NCBI RefSeq assembly: GCF_029968015.1
Contig: NZ_JASCIS010000037.1
Span: 1-64,000 of the forward strand
Reading direction: 5' to 3'
Length of the DNA: 64,000 bases
Source of the DNA: Streptomyces luteolus
Lineage (GTDB): Bacteria; Actinomycetota; Actinomycetes; Streptomycetales; Streptomycetaceae
Of the stretch, positions 32,539 through 40,596 are shown in pieces. The notes beneath the pieces were generated by a model. The model had not been told where the DNA came from. It made no database searches and saw nothing but the letters and a program-made list of their open reading frames with translations. Both the position numbers and the translations under genes were made by a program. Positions within the stretch are counted from its first letter, which is position 1. The number at the start of each line of letters is the position of its first letter.

Positions 32539-34065
32539 ATGCTCACACGCAGTGTGATAGCCGCAACCGCCGCACTCGCCCTGCTCGGCACCACCGCCCA
32601 GGCGACCGCGGCGGACGACCGCGTCCCCGACCTGACCCGCTTCTACCACCAGAAGGTCACCTGGGGCGCCTGCAAGAACCTGGACGGAGCCCCCGACGAC
32701 ATGCAGTGCGGCAAGGTAACCGTCCCCCTCGACTACGCCCACCCGGAAAAAGGCACCGTCGACCTTGCGATGAACCGCATCCCCGCCTCCGGCGACAGAC
32801 GCGGCTCACTGCTGGTGAACTTCGGCGGCCCGGGCGGCCCGGGAGTGGCCGGACTCGTCGGCTCGGCCCAGCAGTTCGAGGACCTGGCCAAGGGCTACGA
32901 CATCGTCGGCTTCGACCCGCGCGGCGTCGGCACCAGCTCCCCGGTGACCTGCGGCGACGGCAGCGACATGCCGGACGAACCGCTCGCCGACGACGCGAGC
33001 ACCGTCCTGGAGCAGGCGGCGAAGCAATGGCAGGTGTGCCGCAAGCACTCGGGCCCGGTCGCGGACCACATCGGCACCATCAACGTCTCCCGCGACCTGG
33101 ACGTCATGCGCGACGCCCTCGGCGACGACAAGCTCAACTTCTTCGGCTTCTCGTACGGAACCCGCCTCGGCGCCGTCTACACCGGCCAGTTCCCGCACAA
33201 GGTGGGCCGCATGGTCCTCGACGGTGTCGACACCCTCACCGAGCCGATGGTCGAGCAGACGCGGGTGGCCGTCGAGGGCCAGCAGACCGCGCTCGACAAC
33301 TTCGTCACCTGGTGCGCCCAGAACGCCGGCTGCGTCCTGGGCGACAACGCGCGGGACGCCAAGCAGAACATGACCGACCTCGTGTCCCAGCTGAACGAGC
33401 GCCCCATCCCGCTCGGCGACGACGTGGAGTACGGCGGCGACGACCTGGTCAACGCCCTCGGCACGGCCCTCTACCACCGCGATGCCTGGCCCTACCTGTC
33501 CCAGGCCCTCGCCAACGTGGTCGCCGACCGCGACCCGCGGGCGCTGCTCCGCCTCACCGGCGTACCGATCCCGCCCCCGGACGAGTACGCGGGGCGCGCG
33601 ATCGTCTCCCAGGAGGACGTACCGCCGGACAACTTCGGCGTCGCGCTCACCATGGTGAACTGCGCCGACGACCCGGACCGGCTCACCGCCGCCCAGCTCT
33701 CCGACGAGAAGATGATCAAGAGCCTGGTGGACGACTACACCGAGGCGTCCCCGATCTTCGGCCCCGCCCGCCTCGAACAGGTCCTGCTCTGCGCAGGCCA
33801 ACCCAAGGGCACCGACTTCATCCGCAAGATCCACGACGTCGACACCCCGCGCTTCCTGCTCGTCGGCACCCGCGGCGACCCGGCCACCCCGTACCGGTGG
33901 GCCGTCGAGACCGCCCAGCGCCTCGGCGAGCAGGCCGTCCTCCTGGACAACCACGGCGACGGGCACACCGGCTACTTCTCGTCCAAGTGCGTGGCCCAGA
34001 AGGCCGACGACTACCTGCTGTACGGCGAGTTGGGCCGCGGCGGCCTCTACTGCGGCGAGGAGTAG
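32539..34065 (+). CDS. Secreted alpha/beta hydrolase (tripeptidyl aminopeptidase-like)
   Basis: A 508-residue exported enzyme. A signal peptide covers about residues 1-27 (SVIAATAALALLGTTAQATA). The oxyanion region is VNFGGPGGPG, the nucleophile elbow GFSYGTRLG (Ser about 205), then GTRGDPATPYRWA (Asp) and NHGDGHTGY (His). This layout is typical of Streptomyces mycelium-associated aminopeptidases (Slp/Tap family), which remove N-terminal tripeptides. GGAGG precedes the ATG at 32539. The final CGEE-stop segment is repeated downstream as a 26-bp tandem array. Confidence 0.88.
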   Translation: MLTRSVIAATAALALLGTTAQATAADDRVPDLTRFYHQKVTWGACKNLDGAPDDMQCGKVTVPLDYAHPEKGTVDLAMNRIPASGDRRGSLLVNFGGPGGPGVAGLVGSAQQFEDLAKGYDIVGFDPRGVGTSSPVTCGDGSDMPDEPLADDASTVLEQAAKQWQVCRKHSGPVADHIGTINVSRDLDVMRDALGDDKLNFFGFSYGTRLGAVYTGQFPHKVGRMVLDGVDTLTEPMVEQTRVAVEGQQTALDNFVTWCAQNAGCVLGDNARDAKQNMTDLVSQLNERPIPLGDDVEYGGDDLVNALGTALYHRDAWPYLSQALANVVADRDPRALLRLTGVPIPPPDEYAGRAIVSQEDVPPDNFGVALTMVNCADDPDRLTAAQLSDEKMIKSLVDDYTEASPIFGPARLEQVLLCAGQPKGTDFIRKIHDVDTPRFLLVGTRGDPATPYRWAVETAQRLGEQAVLLDNHGDGHTGYFSSKCVAQKADDYLLYGELGRGGLYCGEE

Positions 34066-34152
34066 GCCTCAGCCACTGCGGCGAGGAGTAGGCCTCAACC
34101 ACTGCGGCGAGGAGTAGGCCTCAGCCACTGCGGCGAGGAGCAGGCCTCAACG
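34049..34152. repeat. 26-bp tandem repeat spanning two stop codons
   Basis: Four units (34049, 34075, 34101, 34127) of ACTGCGGCGAGGAGTAGGCC plus TCA(G/A)CC. The first contains the end and TAG stop of the hydrolase gene. The last contributes the TGA stop of the convergent protease gene on the minus strand. The fourth unit has CAG in place of TAG. Confidence 0.92.
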
Positions 34153-34839
34153 CGGGCGGGTCGCCTCCCGGTACAGCGCGGCGGCCCGCTCGTCGAGGAG
34201 CACGCTGTACGACACGTCGGGGCTGTCCCCGCCGCCGTGGTGGCCGCCGAGCACTCCGGTGATCCGCCCGTCGCCGTCGACCCAGGGGCTGCCGCTGGTG
34301 CCGGACGAGAAGTCCGGGCAGGCGATGCGCTGCTGGGTGTGGTGGAACGCGGTCGGCGTGGCCGTGCAGGTGCGGGGCGCCTCCTCGGCGGAGGGGTAGC
34401 CGGTGAGGGTGACCTCGCGGCCCGTACGTCCGTCGGTGGCGAGGGTGTTGGCGCCGGTGACGTCCTCGACGGCGCGGCCCTCGCGCGGGCGGACGGTGGC
34501 GAAGGCCAGGTCGTGGTCCTCGTCCTCGCCGTCGGTCCAGGCCGCGTCGGCGAAGACCCGGTCCACCTTCCAGTGGCCGTACGGGGCGTCGCCGTCGCGG
34601 TAGCCGGGCGCGAAGGACACCGCGTCGCCCTCGGCGAGGCAGTGCCCGGCCGTGACGATCAGGTTCCGGCCAGGGCTGTGCACGACCGACGCGGTACAGA
34701 AGTGCCCGTCGTCACCGAAGAGCGCGCCGACCTCGGCGGACTCGGCGTGCAGGGCACGGGGCAGGGCGTTGGCGTCCTGCAGGACGACACAGGACACCAG
34801 GGCGCTCGCCGCGAGCACCGCCCGCAGCCGCTGCGGCAT
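34147..34839 (-). CDS. Secreted trypsin-like serine protease
   Basis: A 230-residue exported protein. The signal peptide covers about residues 1-25 (RLRAVLAASALVSCVVL). The catalytic triad is visible as VTAGHCLAEG (His), DHDLAFATVR (Asp) and FSSGTSGSPWVDGDG (Ser), the chymotrypsin-fold order. It resembles small Streptomyces peptidase S1/V8-like proteins. I chose the ATG at 34839 because GGGGAG lies six bases upstream; starts further out lack a signal peptide at the right place. It converges on the aminopeptidase gene. Confidence 0.87.
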   Translation of the reverse strand: MPQRLRAVLAASALVSCVVLQDANALPRALHAESAEVGALFGDDGHFCTASVVHSPGRNLIVTAGHCLAEGDAVSFAPGYRDGDAPYGHWKVDRVFADAAWTDGEDEDHDLAFATVRPREGRAVEDVTGANTLATDGRTGREVTLTGYPSAEEAPRTCTATPTAFHHTQQRIACPDFSSGTSGSPWVDGDGRITGVLGGHHGGGDSPDVSYSVLLDERAAALYREATRPR

Positions 34840-35188
34840 GAACGACTCCCCTCGCCGGATTGCCGGGAAGCATGCACGAGAAGTCTGTGAGCGGGAAAGG
34901 CACCGCCGGGAATCCATGCGACCGAAGATGGTCAATTGTTGAACTTCTTCGGGGTGAGTGGGTGCCGCTGGACGGGTTTCCCGGCGTGCGGGTAGGGCGC
35001 CCGTGAGTGAGACGCGGGTATTCCCTTTCCGCACCCGTCCATGGGAACAGCTCCGCTCCCGTCCATGGGAACAGCGAAAGCCGCCGCGGGCAAAAGGCAG
35101 GAGCCCCGCTCCGCCGCACGAAGCGGGGGCGAGGCTCCTTGGGTACTGCTATCCGTACCGGATCAGAACCGAGAGGTTCCTGGCCTGA
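34840..35188. other. Intergenic region between the protease and cold shock genes
   Basis: A 349-base gap on the minus-strand side. It holds the csp terminator (35099-35139) and a 17-bp direct repeat CCCGTCCATGGGAACAG at 35034-35050 and 35058-35074. The rest should contain the protease promoter. No gene is seen. Confidence 0.55.
35099..35139 (-). terminator. Terminator of the cold shock gene
   Basis: AGGAGCC (35099-35105) pairs with GGCTCCT (35133-35139). Inside, CCCCGCT pairs with AGCGGGG with a four-base bulge. It lies 50 bases after the csp stop on the minus strand, and an A-rich CAAAA on its far side gives a T-tract in the transcript. Confidence 0.75.
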
Positions 35189-35392
35189 TTAGGCCGGGGT
35201 GACGTTCTCGGCCTGCGGGCCCTTGGGGCCCTGCGTGACGTCGAACGTCACGGCCTGGTTCTCCTCGAGGGAGCGGAAGCCAGACGCGTTGATCGCGGAG
35301 TAGTGGACGAAGACATCCGGGCCGCCGCCTTCCTGGGCGATGAAGCCAAAGCCCTTTTCAGCGTTGAACCACTTCACGGTTCCGGTAGCCAT
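35189..35392 (-). CDS. Cold shock protein (CspA family)
   Basis: A 67-residue single OB-fold RNA/DNA-binding protein. The RNP1 motif is KGFGFI and the RNP2 motif VFVHY, with an N-terminal TVKWFN. It acts as an RNA chaperone. The size and residues are typical of the family. AGGAGGG lies just before the ATG. The upstream ~130 bases before the mqnA side are comparatively A/T-rich and probably form its 5' untranslated region, as in other csp genes. Confidence 0.95.
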   Translation of the reverse strand: MATGTVKWFNAEKGFGFIAQEGGGPDVFVHYSAINASGFRSLEENQAVTFDVTQGPKGPQAENVTPA

Positions 35393-35717
35393 AAAGCCCT
35401 CCTATGGGCCAAAGAGTGTCCCTGCTCCAGAACCCCACGCGTGTCAAGCACAACCGCAAAAGTCTGAAAACGACGAGAGCCCGCGGTCACATGCTCCGCA
35501 GGCTCTGTACTGCAAGGGAAACTAAACTGCAACTTGCGGCGAGCCTAGCACGCAGGCGGCCGTAAGCGATAGAGGGCAAGATCACGTCACCCGGATGTCT
35601 GAGAAACGGCACGAACTCGTTGACATCCGTGCATCCGGCGGACGCCGGGCCGTCTCGTCGAGGACGCGTGGCGGCCCCAGGCGAGGCTCCGTATCGCGCG
35701 GGGGCTAGCCTCGCGAT
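35393..35717. other. Divergent promoter region of csp and mqnA
   Basis: A 325-base gap. The csp-proximal part (35393-35535) is relatively A/T-rich for this genome and holds AGAGCC-type inverted segments (AGAGCCCGCGG near 35478 and GCAGGCTCT near 35502). The distal part leads into mqnA, with no clear Shine-Dalgarno before its GTG. No small gene is convincing. Confidence 0.5.
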
Positions 35718-36569
35718 GTGGACAATTCTCCTCGCAACCGCCCGCGCGTCGGGCACATCCAGTTCCTGAACTGCCTGCCCCTGTACTGGGGTCTCGCGCG
35801 GACGGGAACCCTGCTCGACCTGGAGCTCACGAAGGACACCCCGGAGAAGCTCAGCGAGCGGCTCGTACGCGGTGATCTGGACATCGCCCCGATCACCCTC
35901 GTGGAATTCCTCAAGAACTCCGAGCAGCTCGTGGCCATGCCGGACATCGCCGTGGGCTGCGACGGACCCGTGATGTCCTGCGTGATCGTGTCGCAGCTGC
36001 CGCTCGACCGGCTCGACGGGGCCCGGGTCGCGCTCGGCTCCACGTCCCGCACCTCCGTACGGCTGGCACAGCTGCTGCTCGCCGAGAGCGTCGGCGTCAC
36101 GCCCGACTACTACACGTGCCCGCCCGACCTCGGCCTGATGATGCGCGAGGCGGACGCCGCCGTGCTCATCGGGGACGCGGCGCTGCGCGCCAACCTGCAC
36201 GACGGGCCGCGCCTCGGCCTCCAGGTCCACGACCTCGGGCGGATGTGGAAGGACTGGACGGGCCTGCCGTTCGTCTTCGCCGTCTGGGCCGCCCGGCGCG
36301 ACTACCTTGAGCGCGAGCCCGAGGTGGTGCACAAGGTGCACGAGGCGTTCCTCGCCTCCCGGGACGTCTCCCTGGAGGAGGTCACCAAGGTCGCCGAGCA
36401 GGCCGCGCGCTGGGAGAGCTTCGACGCGGGCGTCCTGGAGCGCTACTTCACGACGCTCGACTTCCGCTTCGGCCCCGACCAGCTCGCCGGAGTGCGCGAG
36501 TTCGCCCGCCGGGTCGGTCCCAGCACCGGTTTCGACGCGGACGTACGGGTCGACCTGCTGCGGGCCTGA
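35718..36569 (+). CDS. mqnA: Chorismate dehydratase MqnA
   Basis: A 283-residue periplasmic-binding-fold enzyme that dehydrates chorismate to 3-[(1-carboxyvinyl)oxy]benzoate, the first futalosine-pathway step. Family segments include RVGHIQFLNCLPLYWGL, ERLVRGDLDIAPITLVEFL, ALGSTSRTSVRLAQLLL, DAAVLIGDAALR and WTGLPFVFAVWAAR. The GTG start lies within TGTGGACAA (35717-35725), an exact match to the Streptomyces DnaA-box consensus on the minus strand. No strong Shine-Dalgarno is seen. Confidence 0.94.
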   Translation: MDNSPRNRPRVGHIQFLNCLPLYWGLARTGTLLDLELTKDTPEKLSERLVRGDLDIAPITLVEFLKNSEQLVAMPDIAVGCDGPVMSCVIVSQLPLDRLDGARVALGSTSRTSVRLAQLLLAESVGVTPDYYTCPPDLGLMMREADAAVLIGDAALRANLHDGPRLGLQVHDLGRMWKDWTGLPFVFAVWAARRDYLEREPEVVHKVHEAFLASRDVSLEEVTKVAEQAARWESFDAGVLERYFTTLDFRFGPDQLAGVREFARRVGPSTGFDADVRVDLLRA

Positions 36570-36665
36570 TTCGCCCCGGTCCCGCCCCTGGTCCGCCCCG
36601 CACCCTCTCCCCGTAGGCTGCTGGGGGACGGGCGGGACAACGCGGGACAACGGGGGAGGGGCCTC

Positions 36666-38432
36666 ATGCAGCCGCTGGATGCCGGAGAGCCGACCGTCGT
36701 CGGGCCGTACCGGCTGCTCGGCCGACTCGGCGCGGGGGGCATGGGCCGGGTCTACCTGGGGCGCAGCTCCGGCGGTCGCACCGTCGCCGTCAAGGTCGTC
36801 CATCCGCACTTCGCGCTCGACGAGGAGTTCCGCGCCCGCTTCCGGCGCGAGGTCGACGCCGCGCGCCGGGTCGGCGGAGCCTGGACGGCGCCCGTGCTCG
36901 ACGCCGACCCGGAGGCCTCGGTGCCCTGGGTCGCCACCGGGTACGTCGCCGGACCGCCGCTGAACCGTGCCGTGGGCGAGCGCGGTGTGCTGCCCTCGCT
37001 GCCCGAGCAGGCGGTACGCGTCCTGGGCGCGGGCCTGGCCGAATCGCTCGCCGCGGTGCACGCCCTCGGCCTCGTCCACCGTGACGTGAAGCCGTCCAAC
37101 GTGCTGCTCACCCTGGACGGCCCGCGCCTGATCGACTTCGGCATCGCCCGCGCGACCGACGGGACCGCCTCGCTGACCTCGACCGGCGTCTCCGTGGGCT
37201 CGCCCGGCTACATGGCGCCCGAGCAGATCCTCGGCAAGGGCGTCATCGGCGCCGCCGACGTCTTCTCGCTCGGCGCGGTCCTGGCGTACGCGGCGACGGG
37301 CGGCGCCCCCTTCGCCGGTGACTCTTCGGCCGCGCTGCTCTACAAGGTGGTCCACGAGGAGCCCGAACTCCACCTCCCGGAAGGGGAGTTGCGCGCGCTC
37401 GTCGCCGACTGCCTGGCCAAGGACCCGGCCGCCCGACCCGTGCCCGAGGAGATCGCCCGGCGGCTCGCGCCCGAGGGCGCCGCGGCCCTCGCGGTCTCCG
37501 GCTGGCTGCCCGGGCCGCTGGTCGAGCAGGTCAGCCGCAGCGCCGTCAGCCTCCTCGACCTGGAGGCCCACCCCGAACCGGCCTCGGGGCTCGTGGAGTT
37601 CAGCAGCCCCTCGGTGGGCCGGCCGCCCGCGCCCACCGACGCGGGCACCGGGCCCGGATCCACGAGCACCGGCTCGGTCGGCGGCCCCGCCTCCCGCCAC
37701 TTCGACCCGCGCAGCGCCGAGCCCCCGCCGCCCGGCGTGCCCGGTTTCGGGCCGCCCGACCCGACGTACGCCGAGGACGCCGCCCGGCACGCCACCGCCA
37801 CCTCGGCCTCCTCCTCCGGCGGGCCGGAAGGGGCCGGTGCCGTACCGCCGCAGCGCGGCCGTCTGGCCGTGACCGTGGACGCGGGCAGCGCGCCGGGCGA
37901 GGGCGGCCGGGGGCGGCGGATGAGCTGCACCGTGGCGCTCGCGGTCACGGGGGCGCTCGCCGCCGTCACCCTCGGCGGGGTGTTCATGTCCGGGATGCTG
38001 CCCGGCGGCGACGCTGACAACAGCGCGGGCAAGAAGCCACCGGCGGACAGCAGCCAGAAGCCCGGTCAGCCGCCCGGCCAGGCCATTCCGAAGCGCTATC
38101 TCGGCACCTGGGAGGGCAAGGCCGAGGCCCTGGACGGGGCGCTGCCGTCCGGCACGGTCCGGGTCGTCGTCGAACAGGCCCGTCCCGGCGAGGAGTTCGG
38201 CACCGCGAGCATGACGGACGAGCTGGGCCTGAGCACCTGCACGGACGTCCTGATCCTGAAGAAGGCCACGGAGAAGGAGATCGTCGCCACGGGCCGCGCC
38301 AAGGTGAAGGGCGACGCCCGCTGCACGGACAACGACCACACGGTCCGCCTCACCCCGGTCGGCGACGACCTGGAGTACACGTCGGAGAACCCGGCGGGCG
38401 GAAACCCGAAGGCACGGCTGTCCCGGCGCTAG
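36666..38432 (+). CDS. Membrane-anchored Ser/Thr protein kinase (Hanks type)
   Basis: A 588-residue kinase. The N-terminal kinase domain has LGRLGAGGMGRVYLG (P-loop), VAVKVVHP (Lys), VHRDVKPSNVLL (catalytic loop), LIDFGIARA (DFG) and GYMAPEQI. A Pro/Gly-rich linker follows, then one membrane helix at about 421-443 and an extracellular domain of ~130 residues with two cysteines (LSTCTDVLIL, DARCTDND) but no PASTA repeats. It sits between mqnA and mqnC. The extracellular ligand is unknown. GGGGGAGGGGC precedes the ATG. Confidence 0.92.
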   Translation: MQPLDAGEPTVVGPYRLLGRLGAGGMGRVYLGRSSGGRTVAVKVVHPHFALDEEFRARFRREVDAARRVGGAWTAPVLDADPEASVPWVATGYVAGPPLNRAVGERGVLPSLPEQAVRVLGAGLAESLAAVHALGLVHRDVKPSNVLLTLDGPRLIDFGIARATDGTASLTSTGVSVGSPGYMAPEQILGKGVIGAADVFSLGAVLAYAATGGAPFAGDSSAALLYKVVHEEPELHLPEGELRALVADCLAKDPAARPVPEEIARRLAPEGAAALAVSGWLPGPLVEQVSRSAVSLLDLEAHPEPASGLVEFSSPSVGRPPAPTDAGTGPGSTSTGSVGGPASRHFDPRSAEPPPPGVPGFGPPDPTYAEDAARHATATSASSSGGPEGAGAVPPQRGRLAVTVDAGSAPGEGGRGRRMSCTVALAVTGALAAVTLGGVFMSGMLPGGDADNSAGKKPPADSSQKPGQPPGQAIPKRYLGTWEGKAEALDGALPSGTVRVVVEQARPGEEFGTASMTDELGLSTCTDVLILKKATEKEIVATGRAKVKGDARCTDNDHTVRLTPVGDDLEYTSENPAGGNPKARLSRR

Positions 38433-38543
38433 AACCCGTCTCCGGCACGCACGCGGGGCCTCGCAGTGGGGGTGTCGTACCCCTGGCGTACGCTGGATCA
38501 GTCCGCGCGTAAGACCGCCTGAAACCGCCTGAAAGGGACCCCG

Positions 38544-39743
38544 GTGACCGAGAAGGCCTCCCTCCAGTCCATTCTCGACCGTGCCGCCGAGGGCGGGCGG
38601 ATCACCCCGGAAGAGGCCCTCGACCTCTACCGCTCCGCGCCGCTGCACGCGCTCGGCCGCGCCGCCGACGCCGCGCGCAAGCTGAGGTACGCGGGCACGG
38701 AGCACATCGCGACGTACATCATCGAGCGCAACATCAACTACACGAACGTCTGCGTGACGGCGTGCAAGTTCTGCGCGTTCTACGCCGCCCCGAAGGACAA
38801 GAAGAAGGGCTGGACCCGCGACCTCGACGACATCCTGCGCCGCTGCGCGGAGACCGTCGAACTGGGCGGCACCCAGGTCATGTTCCAGGGCGGCCACCAC
38901 CCGGACTTCGGCGTCGAGTACTACGAGGAGCACTTCTCGGCGATCAAGAAGGCCTACCCGCAGCTGGTCATCCACTCCCTCGGCGCCTCCGAGGTCGAGC
39001 ACATGGCGCGGATCTCCGGGGTCAGCGCCGAGGACGCGATCCGGCGGATCCACGCGGCTGGTCTCGACTCCTTCGCGGGCGCCGGTGCCGAGTTGCTCCC
39101 GGCCCGGCCGCGCAAGGCGATCGCGCCGCTCAAGGAGTCCGGCGAGCGCTGGCTGGAGATCATGGAGCTCGCCCACAACCTCGGCGTGGAGTCCACCTCC
39201 ACGATGCTGATGGGCACGGGCGAGACCAACGCCGAGCGCATCGAGCACCTGCGCATGATCCGCGACGTCCAGGACCGGACGGGCGGCTTCCGCGCCTTCA
39301 TCCCGTACACGTACCAGCCCGAGAACAACCACCTCAAGGGCCGGACGCAGGCGACGATCTTCGAGTACCTGCGGATGATCGCCATCGCCCGCCTCTTCCT
39401 CGACAACGTCGCGCACATCCAGGGCTCCTGGCTGACCACCGGCAAGGAGATCGGCCAGCTCACCCTGCACTACGGCGCGGACGACCTCGGCTCGGTCATG
39501 CTGGAGGAGAACGTCGTCTCCTCGGCCGGCGCCAAGCACCGCTCCAACCTGCAGGAGATCATCGAGATGATCCGCACGGCGGACCGCGTCCCGGCCCAGC
39601 GCACGACGACGTACGAGCACATCGTGGTCCACGACGACCCGGCCAACGACCCGGTCGACGCGCGCGTCGCCTCGCACATCTCGTCCATCGCGATCGAGGG
39701 CGGCACGGCCCACCCCGAGCTCAAGCTGCTCTCCTCCAACTGA
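38544..39743 (+). CDS. mqnC: Cyclic dehypoxanthinyl futalosine synthase MqnC
   Basis: A 399-residue radical SAM enzyme that cyclises dehypoxanthinyl futalosine in the menaquinone pathway. The iron-sulfur cysteines are in NVCVTACKFCAF (about 70, 74, 77). Family segments TQVMFQGGHHPDFGVEYYE, GLDSFAGAGAELLP and YTYQPENNHL are present. AAAGGGACC precedes the GTG start. It is followed within 7 bases by the amidohydrolase-like gene. MqnB and MqnD, which act before and after this enzyme, are not in the window. Confidence 0.95.
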   Translation: MTEKASLQSILDRAAEGGRITPEEALDLYRSAPLHALGRAADAARKLRYAGTEHIATYIIERNINYTNVCVTACKFCAFYAAPKDKKKGWTRDLDDILRRCAETVELGGTQVMFQGGHHPDFGVEYYEEHFSAIKKAYPQLVIHSLGASEVEHMARISGVSAEDAIRRIHAAGLDSFAGAGAELLPARPRKAIAPLKESGERWLEIMELAHNLGVESTSTMLMGTGETNAERIEHLRMIRDVQDRTGGFRAFIPYTYQPENNHLKGRTQATIFEYLRMIAIARLFLDNVAHIQGSWLTTGKEIGQLTLHYGADDLGSVMLEENVVSSAGAKHRSNLQEIIEMIRTADRVPAQRTTTYEHIVVHDDPANDPVDARVASHISSIAIEGGTAHPELKLLSSN

Positions 39744-39750
39744 GCCGTAC

Positions 39751-40350
39751 GTGCTGACACTTCACGTCGCCGAGGCGTCCCCGGAGGCGGCCGTCCTGGT
39801 CGACGGCGCGACGATCGCCGCACTCGGCCCGTACGAGGAGCTGGCCGCCGCCGACCCACAGGCGCGGGTGCGGCGGTGGCCCGGCATCCTCACGCCGGGC
39901 CTGCTCAACCCGTACGGCCCGGAGATCCTGGAGGGCACGTACCACCCCGATCCGCGCGAGGCCGACACCCTCGGCACCGCGCCGATCGGCGGCGAGCGGG
40001 CCCGCGCACTGTTCCGTGCCGAACCGGCCCGGCTCGGTGCGAGCGCGCGGCGCGGCGTGCAGCGGCTGTTCGCCCACGGCACGGTGGCGATCGCCGGTGA
40101 GCTGCGCTCGCGCACGGTCGTGGACGCGGTCCGCCGCGCGGGCCTCGCCGTGGGCCAGCGCCCGGACCGGCTGCCCGGTCCCGTGTCCCTGTCCCCGACC
40201 CCGCTGGTGCTGCTGCCACCGCTGACGGTGGGCGGCCCGGCCCGCTTCGCGATCTTCGACGTCCCGGACCGCGCGGAACTGGTCCGCCGGGGGGCGGGTA
40301 CGTGCGTGGCGACGGTGGTCGGCGGACGGCTGGTCTACCGGGGGCGCTGA
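39751..40350 (+). CDS. Imidazolonepropionase-like domain protein, catalytic barrel missing
   Basis: A 199-residue protein that looks like the composite beta domain of metal-dependent amidohydrolases: an N-terminal DGATIAALGPYEEL, a RRWPGILTPGLLNPYGPE segment where active enzymes have the HxH metal site, and a C-terminal ATVVGGRLVYRGR. The TIM barrel is reduced and no HxH is visible, so it is probably not a standard hydrolase. Placement 7 bases after mqnC suggests a link to futalosine metabolism, for example a remnant or partner of an aminofutalosine deaminase; this is speculation. Confidence 0.75.
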   Translation: MLTLHVAEASPEAAVLVDGATIAALGPYEELAAADPQARVRRWPGILTPGLLNPYGPEILEGTYHPDPREADTLGTAPIGGERARALFRAEPARLGASARRGVQRLFAHGTVAIAGELRSRTVVDAVRRAGLAVGQRPDRLPGPVSLSPTPLVLLPPLTVGGPARFAIFDVPDRAELVRRGAGTCVATVVGGRLVYRGR

Positions 40351-40596
40351 GCCGCTGTTTCGCCTTCATCTGCGGGTCCGTCGTGGCTGGTCGCGCAGTT
40401 CCCCGCGCCCCTGAGATGCGCACTCCGTGCGGCATCTCCCCCGGGGGAAGGCCGCGCGCAGCGCATGCCTTCAGGGGCGCGGGGAACTGCGCGACCAGCA
40501 ACAACGGGCCAGCAGCCGCCGATGAAACCGCACTGGGCAGACGCCCCGGCGTAGGCGGCCACGAACCACGCCCCGCACCCTGCTTGAATGGGGTAC
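40351..40596. other. Repeat-containing gap before menG
   Basis: A 246-base interval that carries the inverted pair of dispersed repeats described separately (40386-40414 and 40471-40499), and otherwise the menG promoter region. No gene seen. Confidence 0.6.
40386..40499. repeat. Perfect 29-bp inverted repeat made of two dispersed repeats
   Basis: GCTGGTCGCGCAGTTCCCCG plus CGCCCCTGA at 40386-40414 is the exact reverse complement of 40471-40499. A 56-base loop lies between, itself with GATGCGC/GCGCAT pairing that extends the stem. Both arms are copies D and E of the dispersed element at 19597 and 32331. The transcript could form a very stable hairpin. Confidence 0.9.

Noticed and set aside
27631..34065. 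A 2144-codon open frame on the plus strand running through several genes
   Set aside because: Only its last part (from 32539) is a real gene. The rest is antisense to the MaoC and FabG4-like genes or out of frame with the thiolase and ligase, and reads as Arg/Gly/Pro-rich sequence typical of high-GC shadows.
35487..39713. A 1408-codon open frame on the minus strand
   Set aside because: It is antisense to mqnA, the kinase and mqnC, which all carry complete family motifs. Its composition (Val/Gly/Arg/Ala) is the usual antisense shadow.
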